Assembly: GCA_900541135.1 (NCBI GenBank)
Contig: UQIG01000014.1
Span: 1 to 51,578, forward strand
Reading direction: 5' to 3'
DNA from: an uncultured Collinsella sp.
GTDB lineage: Bacteria; Actinomycetota; Coriobacteriia; Coriobacteriales; Coriobacteriaceae
Length of the DNA stretch: 51,578 nucleotides
Shown piece after piece: positions 1 to 8,531 of this stretch. The notes under the pieces were generated by a model. That model saw only the letters and a list, made by a program, of their open reading frames with translations. It was not told where the DNA came from and ran no database searches. The number at the start of each line of letters is the position of its first letter. The stretch's first letter is position 1. The position numbers were made by a program, and so were the translations under genes.

Positions 1-2
1 CC

Positions 3-971
3 GCATTCCTGTCGTGCGTGCTGCCGTATGCCGACCAGTTCGATCCGACGCTCATGCGCCTCGCCTTTGCGTTTATCGTGATCGGCTTTGGCACCAAGGC
101 CGGCCTGTTCCCCATGCACACTTGGCTGCCCGATGCCCACTCCCAGGCCCCGAGCCCTGTCTCGGCCCTGCTCTCGGGCGTGCTGCTTAAGTGCGCCATG
201 CTTGTGATCATGCGCTTCTATGGCTTTACCATCCAGGCCGTGGGTGCCGAGTATCCGCAGCTTTTGCTGCTGATCGTCGGCACGCTGTCCATTTTGGTGG
301 CGGCACTTTCGATGTTTCGCCAGGACGACCTCAAGCGCCGCTTTGCGTACTCGTCTGTGGAGAACGTGGGCGTTATCGCCCTGTGCCTGGGTATCGGTGG
401 CCCGCTGGGTATCGCCGCGGCCCTGCTGCACTGCGTGTTCCACGGCTTTACCAAGACGCTTGCCTTCTGCGTGTCCGGTAATATCCAGCACGCCTTTGGC
501 ACGCGTAGCCTGGCTAAGATTCAGGGTGTCGTCGAGGTTGCCCCCGCAACCGCCGCGCTCGCCGTCCTGGCGCTGCTCGGTCTTGGTGCCTTCCCGCCCT
601 TTGGCATGTTTATCTCCGAGTTCCTGACTTTTGTCGCCGGTGTTACCGCCGGTCCCATGTGGCTGGTCGTCGTGGTCGCCCTCGGTCTTACCGTGGCCAT
701 CTCCGCGCTCACCCGTATCGCACTCAAGTCGGTGTTCGGCCATGCGCCCCAGGGCATGGGCAAGCATGAGGCCCCGGCGCTCATGCTTATCCCCGAAATC
801 ATCCTGGCCGTCATGATCTTGTGGTTTGGCATCGCCACCCCGCTGCCCCTCGTGCACGGTGTGGAGACCGCGACCGGCATCGTACTCGAGCAGAGCACCG
901 AGGAACTTCACGCGACGCCGATGTACCGCGCTGTGTTCGGTACCGAGACCGCTCAGAGCGAGGTGGAGTAA
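3..971 (+). CDS. hyfF: Hydrogenase-4 / complex I-like proton-translocating membrane subunit (5' partial)
   Basis: The reading frame is open to the left edge, so the N-terminus is missing; what remains is about 322 residues. It is very hydrophobic with many membrane helices and carries the Proton_antipo_M signature: a Lys-containing helix followed by HTWLPDAHSQAPSPVSALLSG-like residues at about 40-60 of the fragment, and an internal H-x-x-F-H-x-F-T-K-T helix. These are typical of NuoL/NuoN/HyfF/HycC subunits that couple electron transfer to proton movement across the cytoplasmic membrane. The stop lies 3 nt before the hydrogenase large-subunit start, so the genes are cotranscribed. Whether it is HyfF-like or HycC-like cannot be settled without the missing half. 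The hydrogenase context makes a NADH dehydrogenase (Nuo) role unlikely. Confidence 0.88.
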   Translation, partial: AFLSCVLPYADQFDPTLMRLAFAFIVIGFGTKAGLFPMHTWLPDAHSQAPSPVSALLSGVLLKCAMLVIMRFYGFTIQAVGAEYPQLLLLIVGTLSILVAALSMFRQDDLKRRFAYSSVENVGVIALCLGIGGPLGIAAALLHCVFHGFTKTLAFCVSGNIQHAFGTRSLAKIQGVVEVAPATAALAVLALLGLGAFPPFGMFISEFLTFVAGVTAGPMWLVVVVALGLTVAISALTRIALKSVFGHAPQGMGKHEAPALMLIPEIILAVMILWFGIATPLPLVHGVETATGIVLEQSTEELHATPMYRAVFGTETAQSEVE

Positions 972-974
972 CGA

Positions 975-2747
975 ATGATTGAAACTGAGAACAAGGTGTA
1001 TGCCCGTCGCTGCGAGAGCCATGTCGAGGCCCTGCGCCGCGCCGTTCCGGGCTGCATCGAGAAGGTCGAGTGGCAGTGCGAGGACCAGCTGACGATTACC
1101 GTCAAGCAGGACAAGCTGCCCGAGGCCGTCCACTACCTGTACTACGAGCGCTACGGCTGGATTCCCGTGATTGTCGGCAACGACGAGCGCTCCCTGTGCG
1201 GCCGTTACGCCGTGTACTACGTCATCTCCATGGAGGGGGAGGACCCCGGCTGGGTTACCGTGCGTGCCGAGGTCGACCCCGCCAAGATGACGTTCCCGTC
1301 CGTGACGCCGTTCGTCCCCGCCTGCGTGTGGGGCGAGCGCGAGCTGCGCGATATGTTCGGCCTGATTCCCGAGGGTCTGCCCGACCGCCGTCGCCTGGTG
1401 CTTCCCGACGATTGGCCCAGCGGGCTGTACCCGTTGCGCAAGGATTCGATGGATTACCGTTTCCGCCCCGCCCCCGCGAGCGACATGGAAAACTACGAAT
1501 TCTTGGCCGACACCAAGGGCAAGGAGACCACGCTCGTCCCCATGGGACCGTTGCACATCACCTCCGACGAGCCCGGCCACTTCCGCCTGTTCGTGGAGGG
1601 CGAGACGATCGTCGATGCCGATTACCGCCTGTTCTACGTGCATCGCGGTATGGAGAAGGTCGCCGAGACGCGCCTGAACTATGATGCCGTGACGTTCCTT
1701 GCCGACCGTATCTGCGGCATTTGCGGCTGCGCCCACTCGGTGGCCTACGCCGAGGCTGTCGAGCGCGCCCAGGGCATTCACGTCCCGCCGCGCGCGCAGT
1801 ACATCCGCGCCATCATGCTCGAGGTCGAGCGCCTGCACTCGCACCTGCTCAACATTGGCCTCGCATCGCACTACACCGGCTTCGATTCCGGCTTCCAGCA
1901 GTTCTTCCGCGTTCGCGAGAAGTCCATGGACCTGGCCGAGAAACTCTCCGGCCACCGTAAGACCTATGGCCTCAATGTGATCGGTGGCGTGCGTCGCGAC
2001 ATCCTGGCCGAGCAGAAGCTCTCCACGCTCACGACCATCCATCAGCTGCGCTCCGAGGTCCAGGAGCTCGTCGACGTTTTGCTCTCCACGCCCAACTTTA
2101 TTGAGCGCACGAGCGGCATCGGCATTCTCGATCGTAAGATCGCTCGCGACTTTTCGCCGGTCGGCCCGCTCATGCGTGGCTCTGGCTATGCCCGCGACGT
2201 GCGCTTTGACCATCCCTTCGACGGCTACGCCGATCCGGACGTTCAAAAGATGCACGCTGCCACGGCAGACACCTGCGATGCCTTCGGCCGTACCGCCGTC
2301 CGCATCCAGGAGGTCTACGATTCGATCGACATGATCGAGACCATGCTCGAGAACTGCCCGTCGGGCCCCATCCTCACCACGGATTGGGAGTACACCCCGC
2401 ACAAGTACGCCATCGGTGCCACCGAGGCGCCGCGCGGCGAGGACGTGCACTGGGCCATGCTCGGCAACAACCAGAAGTGCTACCGCTGGCGCGCCAAGGC
2501 CGCCACGTACAGCAACTGGCCAGTCCTGCGCTACATGTTCCGCGGCAACACCGTGGGCGACGCGGCGCTGATCGTCGGTTCGCTCGACCCGTGCTACTCC
2601 TGCACCGACCGCGTGACGGTGACCGATGTCGCCGCCAAGCGCGACCACGTGCTTGACAAGGAGCAGTTCGAGAACGTCTGGCGAGACAAGTCGCCGCTTG
2701 CGGGCGAGGGCACCATCGCCGCTCCGCTCGATGAGGAGGCGCTCTAA
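975..2747 (+). CDS. hyfG: Group 4 [NiFe]-hydrogenase large subunit with N-terminal NuoC-like domain (HyfG/HycE)
   Basis: Catalytic subunit of a formate-hydrogenlyase-type hydrogenase (590 aa), on the cytoplasmic side of the membrane. Residues 1-170 resemble the 30-kDa NuoC subunit (ERELRDMFG motif); residues about 190-546 are the NiFe large subunit. The nickel ligands are visible: Cys247 and Cys250 in R-I-C-G-I-C and Cys540 and Cys543 in D-P-C-Y-S-C. Arg546 then precedes a 44-residue tail, the usual position for removal by a HycI-type endopeptidase, and such a protease is encoded five genes on (4832-5335). The fusion of NuoC and large subunit is characteristic of HycE/HyfG. The start ATG follows GGTGGAG in the end of the previous gene. 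All active-site cysteines are intact, so the enzyme should be functional. Confidence 0.95.
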   Translation: MIETENKVYARRCESHVEALRRAVPGCIEKVEWQCEDQLTITVKQDKLPEAVHYLYYERYGWIPVIVGNDERSLCGRYAVYYVISMEGEDPGWVTVRAEVDPAKMTFPSVTPFVPACVWGERELRDMFGLIPEGLPDRRRLVLPDDWPSGLYPLRKDSMDYRFRPAPASDMENYEFLADTKGKETTLVPMGPLHITSDEPGHFRLFVEGETIVDADYRLFYVHRGMEKVAETRLNYDAVTFLADRICGICGCAHSVAYAEAVERAQGIHVPPRAQYIRAIMLEVERLHSHLLNIGLASHYTGFDSGFQQFFRVREKSMDLAEKLSGHRKTYGLNVIGGVRRDILAEQKLSTLTTIHQLRSEVQELVDVLLSTPNFIERTSGIGILDRKIARDFSPVGPLMRGSGYARDVRFDHPFDGYADPDVQKMHAATADTCDAFGRTAVRIQEVYDSIDMIETMLENCPSGPILTTDWEYTPHKYAIGATEAPRGEDVHWAMLGNNQKCYRWRAKAATYSNWPVLRYMFRGNTVGDAALIVGSLDPCYSCTDRVTVTDVAAKRDHVLDKEQFENVWRDKSPLAGEGTIAAPLDEEAL

Positions 2748-2748
2748 T

Positions 2749-3465
2749 ATGCTGAAGCTTTGGAAGGTTAACGCCAAGGCCGGCGACGCGACGGTCAAGT
2801 ACCCGTTTGCGCCGTTCCCCACCAACAAGGACATGCGCGGTAAGCCCGAGCACAACGCCGAGCTCTGTATCGCCTGCGGTGCCTGCGGCGTGGCGTGCCC
2901 GGCCGATGCCATTCGCATGGACACTGACCTTGCGGCCGATACCATCACTTGGTCGATCGACTACGGTCGCTGCATCTTCTGCGGCCGCTGTGAGGAAGCC
3001 TGCCCCATGGAGGCCATCAAACTCACCGAGGAGTTTGAGCTGGCCGTCATGAGCAAGGATGACCTCACCAGCAAGAGCGTCTATACGCTCGAGCACTGCT
3101 CGCGCTGCGGCAAGCCGTTCGCCCCACACAAGGAGATCGACTACGCTAAGCGCCTGCTGCAAAAGGCCGGCGGCATGGAGGCCGAGCAGGCCGCCCGTAC
3201 CGTCGGTATGTGCCAGGAGTGCAAGCGCGAACTCGACGCCCTGCGCGCCGCCTCGGCCGTAAAGACCGGCAACGCTGCCGGCATGGCTGCCAACGAGACG
3301 CTTGCGTCCGGCGAGCCCCAGGGCCCCGGCATGGAGTATCTGGGCGGCCACGGCGTGAACCCGGAGTATATCGACCGCGAGCTCAACCCCGATGCGCCCG
3401 AGATTCCCGCCGGTCCGGCGCCGGTCGAGGGCATCATCATGGATTTTGAAACGAAGGAGGAGTAA
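2749..3465 (+). CDS. hyfH: Hydrogenase 4Fe-4S electron-transfer subunit (HyfH/HycF, NuoI-like)
   Basis: A 238-residue ferredoxin-like subunit that should pass electrons towards the small subunit. Two classical 4Fe-4S motifs are present, CIACGACGVACP at about 43-54 and CIFCGRCEEACP at about 75-86. A third cysteine set (CSRCG at about 117 and MCQEC at about 155) lies in the C-terminal half and may bind zinc or an extra cluster. The start at 2749 sits one base after the stop of the large subunit; an in-frame ATG further upstream (2626) lies inside the large-subunit gene and was rejected. The C-terminal 60 residues are Gly/Pro/Ala-rich and low in complexity. Order and spacing match hyc/hyf operons. 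Confidence 0.92.
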   Translation: MLKLWKVNAKAGDATVKYPFAPFPTNKDMRGKPEHNAELCIACGACGVACPADAIRMDTDLAADTITWSIDYGRCIFCGRCEEACPMEAIKLTEEFELAVMSKDDLTSKSVYTLEHCSRCGKPFAPHKEIDYAKRLLQKAGGMEAEQAARTVGMCQECKRELDALRAASAVKTGNAAGMAANETLASGEPQGPGMEYLGGHGVNPEYIDRELNPDAPEIPAGPAPVEGIIMDFETKEE

Positions 3466-3467
3466 CC

Positions 3468-4250
3468 ATGGCCGAACCCACGCTTTTGCCCGAGCGGCTT
3501 CAGTACCGCCCGACCAAGATCGAACTCGACGAGAGCATCGAGAAGGCCAAGGCGACCCTTCTTAAGAAGATCAAGCGCTCGGTGTACGTCTACCGTGTTG
3601 ACTGCGGCGGCTGCAACGGCTGCGAGATCGAGATCTTCGGTTCCATCACGCCCGTCTTCGACGTCGAGCGCTTTGGCATCAAGGTCGTGCCCTCGCCCCG
3701 TCACGCCGACGTGCTGCTGTACACCGGCGCCGTGACGCGTGCCATGCGCATGCCGGCCCTGCGCGCCTTTGAGGCCGCACCCGATCCCAAGATCGTGGTG
3801 TCCTATGGCGCGTGCGGCTGCACCGGCGGCATCTTCTACGACAACTACTGCGTCTGGGGCGGCACGGACAAGATCTTGCCGGTCGACGTCTACATCCCCG
3901 GCTGCCCGCCCAGCCCCGCGCAGACCGTCTACGGCTTTGCCATGGCACTTGGCCTGCTGGACCAAAAGCTCCATGCCGAGACCACGGTGGAGGCCGCCGG
4001 CGAGCAGGCCGATATCCTGCACCCCGGCGTGCCGTACAAGCTGCGCGTTGCCATCGAGCGCGAGGCTCGCGCCATGAGCGGCTACCGTTACGGTCGCGAC
4101 TTGGCCAACGAGTTTATGGATACGCTCGAGGGCGCGCCCAAGGGCGATATCCGCGGCGCCATGGCGCTGCTCATCGACAAGCAAGATGATCCTCGCCGCG
4201 TTGAGGTGTACTCGGCGTTACAGGATCTGGTGCTGGCCGGAGGTCGCTAA
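3468..4250 (+). CDS. hyfI: Group 4 [NiFe]-hydrogenase small subunit (HyfI/HycG, NuoB-like)
   Basis: A 260-residue small subunit expected to carry the proximal 4Fe-4S cluster next to the NiFe site. The NuoB-like ligand pattern is intact: CGGCNGC (Cys46, Cys49, Cys52), GACGCTGG at about 114-121, and PGCPPSP with Cys146. There is no Tat signal peptide and no extra medial or distal cluster motif, as expected for the short group 4 small subunits that stay in the cytoplasm. The start ATG follows an AAGGAGGAG Shine-Dalgarno 4-5 bases upstream. The stop is directly followed by the ATG of the HycH-like gene (TAAATG), so translation is probably coupled. Confidence 0.94.
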   Translation: MAEPTLLPERLQYRPTKIELDESIEKAKATLLKKIKRSVYVYRVDCGGCNGCEIEIFGSITPVFDVERFGIKVVPSPRHADVLLYTGAVTRAMRMPALRAFEAAPDPKIVVSYGACGCTGGIFYDNYCVWGGTDKILPVDVYIPGCPPSPAQTVYGFAMALGLLDQKLHAETTVEAAGEQADILHPGVPYKLRVAIEREARAMSGYRYGRDLANEFMDTLEGAPKGDIRGAMALLIDKQDDPRRVEVYSALQDLVLAGGR

Positions 4251-4832
4251 ATGGAGCTCACGGACCGCTCTGGTTACTTTGCGGGCCCCGGCATGCTCGG
4301 CGGCTCCTTTGGCGATGCCTCGCGCGCAAGCGACGAGGCCGCCGAGGGCGTCGCCGACCCCTGCCTGGGCCATGCGCCCGACCAGGTGGTCTTCTATGAG
4401 CTCACGCGTAAATTTGTGGAGACCGAGGAAGACGTTCCCCAGGAGGCCTGCGACGTGCTGTACTACACGCTCGCCGTGGGCCACCACACCGGCGTGCTCG
4501 ACTGCTTTGAGCCGCGCCTGTCGGTGCCGGTGAACGTGTTCTATTCGCTCGTCGACGCGTTGCCGGAGGGGGAGGCCAAAACCAAGTTCGAGGCCATCCG
4601 CTCCTTTGGCGAGTGCCAGCTCGACAAGGCGGCGGTGCCGTCGCTGCTCGAGGCCTGCGATGCTCTGCTCGACGAGCGCGGTTTTCGTGGTTCGGCCAAG
4701 GCTGGCATTTCGGTGTTCGATGACGACTTTGGCCTGCATGCCCAGCAGGTCGCTTTCTTAATGAAGTTTCGCGATCTGGTTGAGCGCGTGCGCGATGTGT
4801 CGGGCGTGTATCTGACGGGAAGGTTGCAGTAA
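4251..4832 (+). CDS. hycH: Formate hydrogenlyase maturation/assembly protein HycH-like
   Basis: A 193-residue soluble protein between the small subunit and the HycI protease, the position of HycH/HyfJ. It contains the sequence VVFYELTRKFVETEEDVPQ and then YYTLAVGHHTGVLDCFEP, which resemble the HycH family, needed for maturation of the hydrogenase large subunit. No cofactor motif is visible. It starts immediately after the small-subunit stop and its TAA overlaps the next ATG by one base (TAATG). Function is inferred from family resemblance and operon position. The family is poorly characterised biochemically, so the exact role is uncertain. Confidence 0.82.
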   Translation: MELTDRSGYFAGPGMLGGSFGDASRASDEAAEGVADPCLGHAPDQVVFYELTRKFVETEEDVPQEACDVLYYTLAVGHHTGVLDCFEPRLSVPVNVFYSLVDALPEGEAKTKFEAIRSFGECQLDKAAVPSLLEACDALLDERGFRGSAKAGISVFDDDFGLHAQQVAFLMKFRDLVERVRDVSGVYLTGRLQ

Positions 4833-5335
4833 TGGGTCGCGTTGTAGATGGTCGTGTGAACGGCGCCCCGTTTGCGGGTATCGTGCTCACGGCGGGAAGC
4901 GTGCTGCGCGCCGACGATGCCGCCGGCCCCGTGCTCTCCAAAAAGATGGAGGACGCACCCATCGCCGGTTGGTACACCATTGACGGCGGCCAAACGCCCG
5001 AGGACGACATCATCGAGGTCAAGCGCGAGCGTCCGCCGCGTCTGGTCTTGGTCGATGCCGCCGACATGGCGCTGCCCGTCGGCGCCATCCGCTTGCTCGA
5101 CAAACGTGATGTGGCCCGCAAGTCGATGTTCACCACGCATTCGCTTCCCTTGTCGATTCTGATCGAAGAGATTGAGCAATCGTGCGATGATATCGTTTTC
5201 GTCGGAATTCAGCCGGGCGACACGGAGTTCTACAACCCCATGTCCCCGGAAGTCTTTGACGCCGTCGACGCCGTGTATGACGCCGTGGCCGCCAACGACT
5301 TTTCCCACTTTGTCCGCTTGGGGCAGGAGCTATAG
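4832..5335 (+). CDS. hycI: Hydrogenase maturation protease HycI-like
   Basis: A 167-residue M52-family endopeptidase. It would clip the C-terminal tail of the hydrogenase large subunit after nickel insertion. Visible features are an N-terminal beta strand and a nickel-sensing acidic site (GSVLRADDAAGP, Asp at about 28-29), a central LVLVDAADM strand with the second acidic ligand, and the HycI-like stretches FTTHSLPLSILIEEI and VFVGIQPGD. In E. coli HycI the first motif reads GN-x-x-x-x-DDG; here the Asn is Ser, a conservative difference. Its substrate, with an intact DPCxxC and a 44-residue extension, is in the same operon. The start overlaps the previous stop by one base. Confidence 0.88.
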   Translation: MGRVVDGRVNGAPFAGIVLTAGSVLRADDAAGPVLSKKMEDAPIAGWYTIDGGQTPEDDIIEVKRERPPRLVLVDAADMALPVGAIRLLDKRDVARKSMFTTHSLPLSILIEEIEQSCDDIVFVGIQPGDTEFYNPMSPEVFDAVDAVYDAVAANDFSHFVRLGQEL

Positions 5336-5374
5336 GAGCGCTTGTCCCTGCTGATTAGGAAAGAAGTGATTGAC

Positions 5375-6214
5375 ATGGCAGATTCCAAGGTGGAGTACCC
5401 CGCTCCCGATTGCCTGGCGCCTGCCGCGATCGAGGCCAAGACCGAGGCCGCCGGCGTGACCAAGGCCAACCTGCCGGTCGCAAAGGCCTTTCTGTTGGCA
5501 ATGTTCGCCGGTGCGTTTATTGCCTTCGGCGGCCTGTTCTTTACCGTGTTCTTGAGCGATAGCACGCTGGGCTGGGGCGCCCAGCGCGTCGTGGGCGGCC
5601 TGTGCTTTTGCCTGGGCCTGGTGCTCGTGCTGGTGTGCGGCGCCGAGCTGTTCACCGGTAATTCGCTTATGGTCTGCGCGCTCAAGAGCAAAAAGATCAC
5701 CCTGGTCCAGATGCTCAAGGCTTGGGTCGTCGTGTGGCTTGGTAACTTTGCTGGTGCCCTGTTCATCGTCTTTTTGGTGTACATGGCTGGCATTTACAAG
5801 CTCAACGGCGAGGCGGTCGCCAATTCCATGGTGAGCGTCGCCGCCGGCAAGGTGACGGTCGACTGGGTGACGATCTTCTTCCGCGGCATCCTGTGCAACA
5901 TCTTTGTGTGCCTGGCCGTGTGGATCGGTACCGCCGGCAAGACCGTGGTCGATAAGGTCGTGGGCATTTTGCTGCCCATCGCCGCCTTTGTGGCCTGCGG
6001 TTTTGAGCACTGCGTTGCCAACATGTACTTTTTGCCCATGGGTGCCGTGATACACGCGTGCGGCTATGGTGCCGACGTCGCCGGCGCCGATGCGCTCAAC
6101 GCCGCGGGCATTGCGTTTAACCTGTCCGCCGCCACGCTGGGCAACATCGTGGGCGGCGCGGTTCTGGTCGCGCTCGGCTACTGGTTTATCTACGCCAAGA
6201 AGTCCGAGGCGTAA
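5375..6214 (+). CDS. focA: Formate/nitrite transporter family channel (FocA-like)
   Basis: A 279-residue membrane protein with six hydrophobic segments, the size and layout of the pentameric FNT channels. The sequence AGAFIAFGGLFFTVF early on, the central GAELFTGNSLM motif and FEHCVANMYFLPMG in the fifth helix region are typical of FocA/NirC proteins. Directly downstream of a formate-hydrogenlyase-type hydrogenase, formate is the obvious substrate (inference). The ATG at 5375 was chosen because AGGAAAG lies about 11 bases upstream and MADSK begins the family-like N-terminus; an upstream TTG at 5342 would add 11 residues. No terminator separates it from hycI, so it is probably the last gene of the hydrogenase operon. 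Confidence 0.9.
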   Translation: MADSKVEYPAPDCLAPAAIEAKTEAAGVTKANLPVAKAFLLAMFAGAFIAFGGLFFTVFLSDSTLGWGAQRVVGGLCFCLGLVLVLVCGAELFTGNSLMVCALKSKKITLVQMLKAWVVVWLGNFAGALFIVFLVYMAGIYKLNGEAVANSMVSVAAGKVTVDWVTIFFRGILCNIFVCLAVWIGTAGKTVVDKVVGILLPIAAFVACGFEHCVANMYFLPMGAVIHACGYGADVAGADALNAAGIAFNLSAATLGNIVGGAVLVALGYWFIYAKKSEA

Positions 6215-6236
6215 GGTACCGTCTGTTTGACGTTGG

Positions 6237-6272
6237 GCCTCCCGCGGGGCGTTGCCGTGCGGGAGGCTTTTT
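6237..6272 (+). terminator. Rho-independent terminator after focA
   Basis: A GC-rich stem (CCTCCCGC pairing with GCGGGAGG, loop about 13 nt) is followed by TTTTT. It lies 22 bases after the focA stop and ends the hydrogenase-focA transcript before the molybdoenzyme gene. Confidence 0.85.
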
Positions 6273-6337
6273 GGGTCTGGGGGCTCGTTGCCGGGCTTTT
6301 GGCCTGTTGTGTTTGGCTGATGAAAGGGGTAATCGAG

Positions 6338-8455
6338 ATGGCATCTGCTGTGAAGCGTGACGGTCGCGCCGTGGTGACCACATGCGGGGGATGCTATGCC
6401 GATTGCGCCTTTGCGGCACGCGTTGAGGACGGTCGCGTGGTGGCCGGGCTGCCGGTGCCGGGGCATCCGTGCGCGGCGCGTGCCCTGTGCGCCCGCGGAC
6501 GGCATCGCCTGGCAATGCCGTTTGATGAGCGCGACCGGATTTTGCACCCCATGCGTCGCCGAGCTGATGGCTCGGGGTTCGATGCGATTTCCTGGGACGA
6601 GGCGTTCGCGCAGATTGCAGAGCGTCTTTTGGGGATTGTTGACGGGCATGGTCCGCGCGCGCTGGGCATGACGCTCGGCGTGCCCTCGTTCGACCGTTAC
6701 TGGGGCTATCGTCTTATGCACACGCTGGGTTCGCCCAACGTGTACGGTGCCGATGGCGCCTGCGAGGTAAGCCGTCTCACTGGTTGGGAGCATAGCTTGG
6801 GCTATAGCCCCGCCTCCGACCTGGCGCATACCGATTGCATCATGTACCTGGGGCGTTCCCTCGTCGATTCGTCGACGATGGGGGCCGTTGATGCACTCAA
6901 CGATGCGCGCCGGCGCGGGGCGAAAATCATCGTGGTCGACCCCCGGCGCAGCGGCTCGGCTGCTATTGCCGATCGCTGGCTCCGCGTGCGCCCGGGCTGC
7001 GACTTGGCGCTGCTGTTGGGTATTGCCCACGTGTTGATTGCCGAGGACCTGTACGACCTCGAGTTCGTCGCCCGCTATACCACGGGTTTTGACGAGCTGG
7101 CGCAGGCGGCCGGTGCTTGGACTCCCGAGTGGGCCGAGTCGATGTGCGACGTGCCGGCCGCAGAGATTGTCGCCACGGCGCACGATCTCGCTGCCGCCGC
7201 GCCTGCCGCTGTGGTGGATGCGGGTTTTCATGGTGGCATCGGTATCGCGTATGCCAATAGCACCCAGACAGCGCGCGCTATCTGCTTGGTCGATGTGCTG
7301 CTGGGCTGTATCGGGCATGCGGGCGGCGCGCTCAACCCGCCCACGCCGCTTGTGTTGGGCGACCTCGATCCCACGCGCTTTGCGACGCCGTCGGTGCCGC
7401 GTGGGCCCAAGCTGGGGTCCGAGCGCTATCCGCTGGTCGATCCGGTGCGCGGCCTGTGCACGACCATCGGTCAGTCGATTCTTGCCGGTGATTTGCGTGG
7501 GCTCATCGTCTATGCCAGTAACCCCGGTGCGGGCTATGGCAATGCACAGGCTTGGCTGGGTATTTTGCAGCAGCTCGACTTGCTCGTGACGATTGATATT
7601 CGCTGGTCCGAGACGGCGCGTGCTTCTGACTTCGTGCTGCCCGACGTGACGTATCTGGAGGCCGACCGCGGCGTGGGAACGGTGATAGGCACCAACGATG
7701 CGCGCGTGTTCTACCGTAATGCCGTGCTGCCCGTGCAGCATGACGACACGCGTCCCGGTCGGGAGATCTTTGCCGGGTTGGCTGCTGCCTGCGGCGTGGG
7801 CGAGTACTTCCAGTTTACGTCTGACGATCTGGCGGCTGCCCAGGTGGCGCCTTTTGGGATCAATCTGGACGAGCTCAAGGAACGCGGCTGGGCCGACACG
7901 GGTGTTGCGTTGCCGTCGCGTACGGGCGAGCCGGCGATTCCCTTGAACGGTGGCAGGATCGCGCTAGCAAGCGACGTGTGGGGCCGAACCGGCCTGGGCC
8001 GCGTTCCCGGTTGGATCGCGCCCATGGTGGAGCCCGGCCCGGGGATGTTTCGCCTCATTAGCGGCAACCGTCCCTTTGGGTCGCATACCTCGCGCAGGCT
8101 TGCGGTCCAAGGTGCCGCCGAGGCGGGATCGGACTTGGACGCCGTGCAGATGAACGCCGATGTCGCTGCGCGCATGGGCATTGCCGATGGCGAGGTCGTC
8201 GAGCTCGTGAGCGACGTGGGCCGTGATCGCGTACGCGTGGAGACGACGCCCTATCTGCATCCGGCGTGCATCTTCACCTCGGCCGCTCCCGGCGGGCGTT
8301 CGTTTGGCGCCGATGCCGGTGGCGCTCAAACTTTGGGCGTGGGGCCGCTCGACCACACGCCGCTGCGCTGGGACCCGTTGACGGGTGCCGCGCTCACCCA
8401 GGAAAACGCCGTTCACGTGGAAAAGATCGCGGAGCACGAGGATAATAGTGAATGA
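6338..8455 (+). CDS. Molybdopterin bis-MGD oxidoreductase, formate dehydrogenase/DMSO reductase family (Cys form)
   Basis: A 705-residue single-subunit-like molybdoenzyme. The N-terminus has a 4Fe-4S motif (C16-x2-C19-x3-C23 and C51 in ALCARG), followed by the molybdopterin oxidoreductase domain. The C-terminus has the molydopterin-dinucleotide-binding fold (RLISGNRPFGSHTSRRL). The residue at the molybdenum ligand position appears to be Cys142 in GADGACEVSR. It is cysteine, not selenocysteine, and is followed by Glu instead of the His usual in formate dehydrogenases, so formate is not certain as substrate. There is no twin-arginine signal. The ATG at 6338 was chosen because GAAAGGGG lies 8 bases upstream; an ORF start at 6227 would run through the terminator. 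selA follows after 76 bp, suggesting a shared selenium/molybdenum locus. Confidence 0.82.
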   Translation: MASAVKRDGRAVVTTCGGCYADCAFAARVEDGRVVAGLPVPGHPCAARALCARGRHRLAMPFDERDRILHPMRRRADGSGFDAISWDEAFAQIAERLLGIVDGHGPRALGMTLGVPSFDRYWGYRLMHTLGSPNVYGADGACEVSRLTGWEHSLGYSPASDLAHTDCIMYLGRSLVDSSTMGAVDALNDARRRGAKIIVVDPRRSGSAAIADRWLRVRPGCDLALLLGIAHVLIAEDLYDLEFVARYTTGFDELAQAAGAWTPEWAESMCDVPAAEIVATAHDLAAAAPAAVVDAGFHGGIGIAYANSTQTARAICLVDVLLGCIGHAGGALNPPTPLVLGDLDPTRFATPSVPRGPKLGSERYPLVDPVRGLCTTIGQSILAGDLRGLIVYASNPGAGYGNAQAWLGILQQLDLLVTIDIRWSETARASDFVLPDVTYLEADRGVGTVIGTNDARVFYRNAVLPVQHDDTRPGREIFAGLAAACGVGEYFQFTSDDLAAAQVAPFGINLDELKERGWADTGVALPSRTGEPAIPLNGGRIALASDVWGRTGLGRVPGWIAPMVEPGPGMFRLISGNRPFGSHTSRRLAVQGAAEAGSDLDAVQMNADVAARMGIADGEVVELVSDVGRDRVRVETTPYLHPACIFTSAAPGGRSFGADAGGAQTLGVGPLDHTPLRWDPLTGAALTQENAVHVEKIAEHEDNSE

Positions 8456-8531
8456 TTGACTCAGCCGATCGATTTGTCTGATTGCTTGACGTCCGAACGA
8501 TTGATTTACCTTTGGTTTTGAAAGGCCGCAC

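Noticed and set aside
5330..7741. 803-codon minus-strand frame across focA and the molybdoenzyme
   Set aside because: Runs through a terminator and two clear genes; low-complexity His/Arg/Gln-rich translation typical of antisense frames.
6338..8455. Selenocysteine codon in the molybdoenzyme
   Set aside because: The frame is continuous and the candidate ligand codon is TGC, not TGA.
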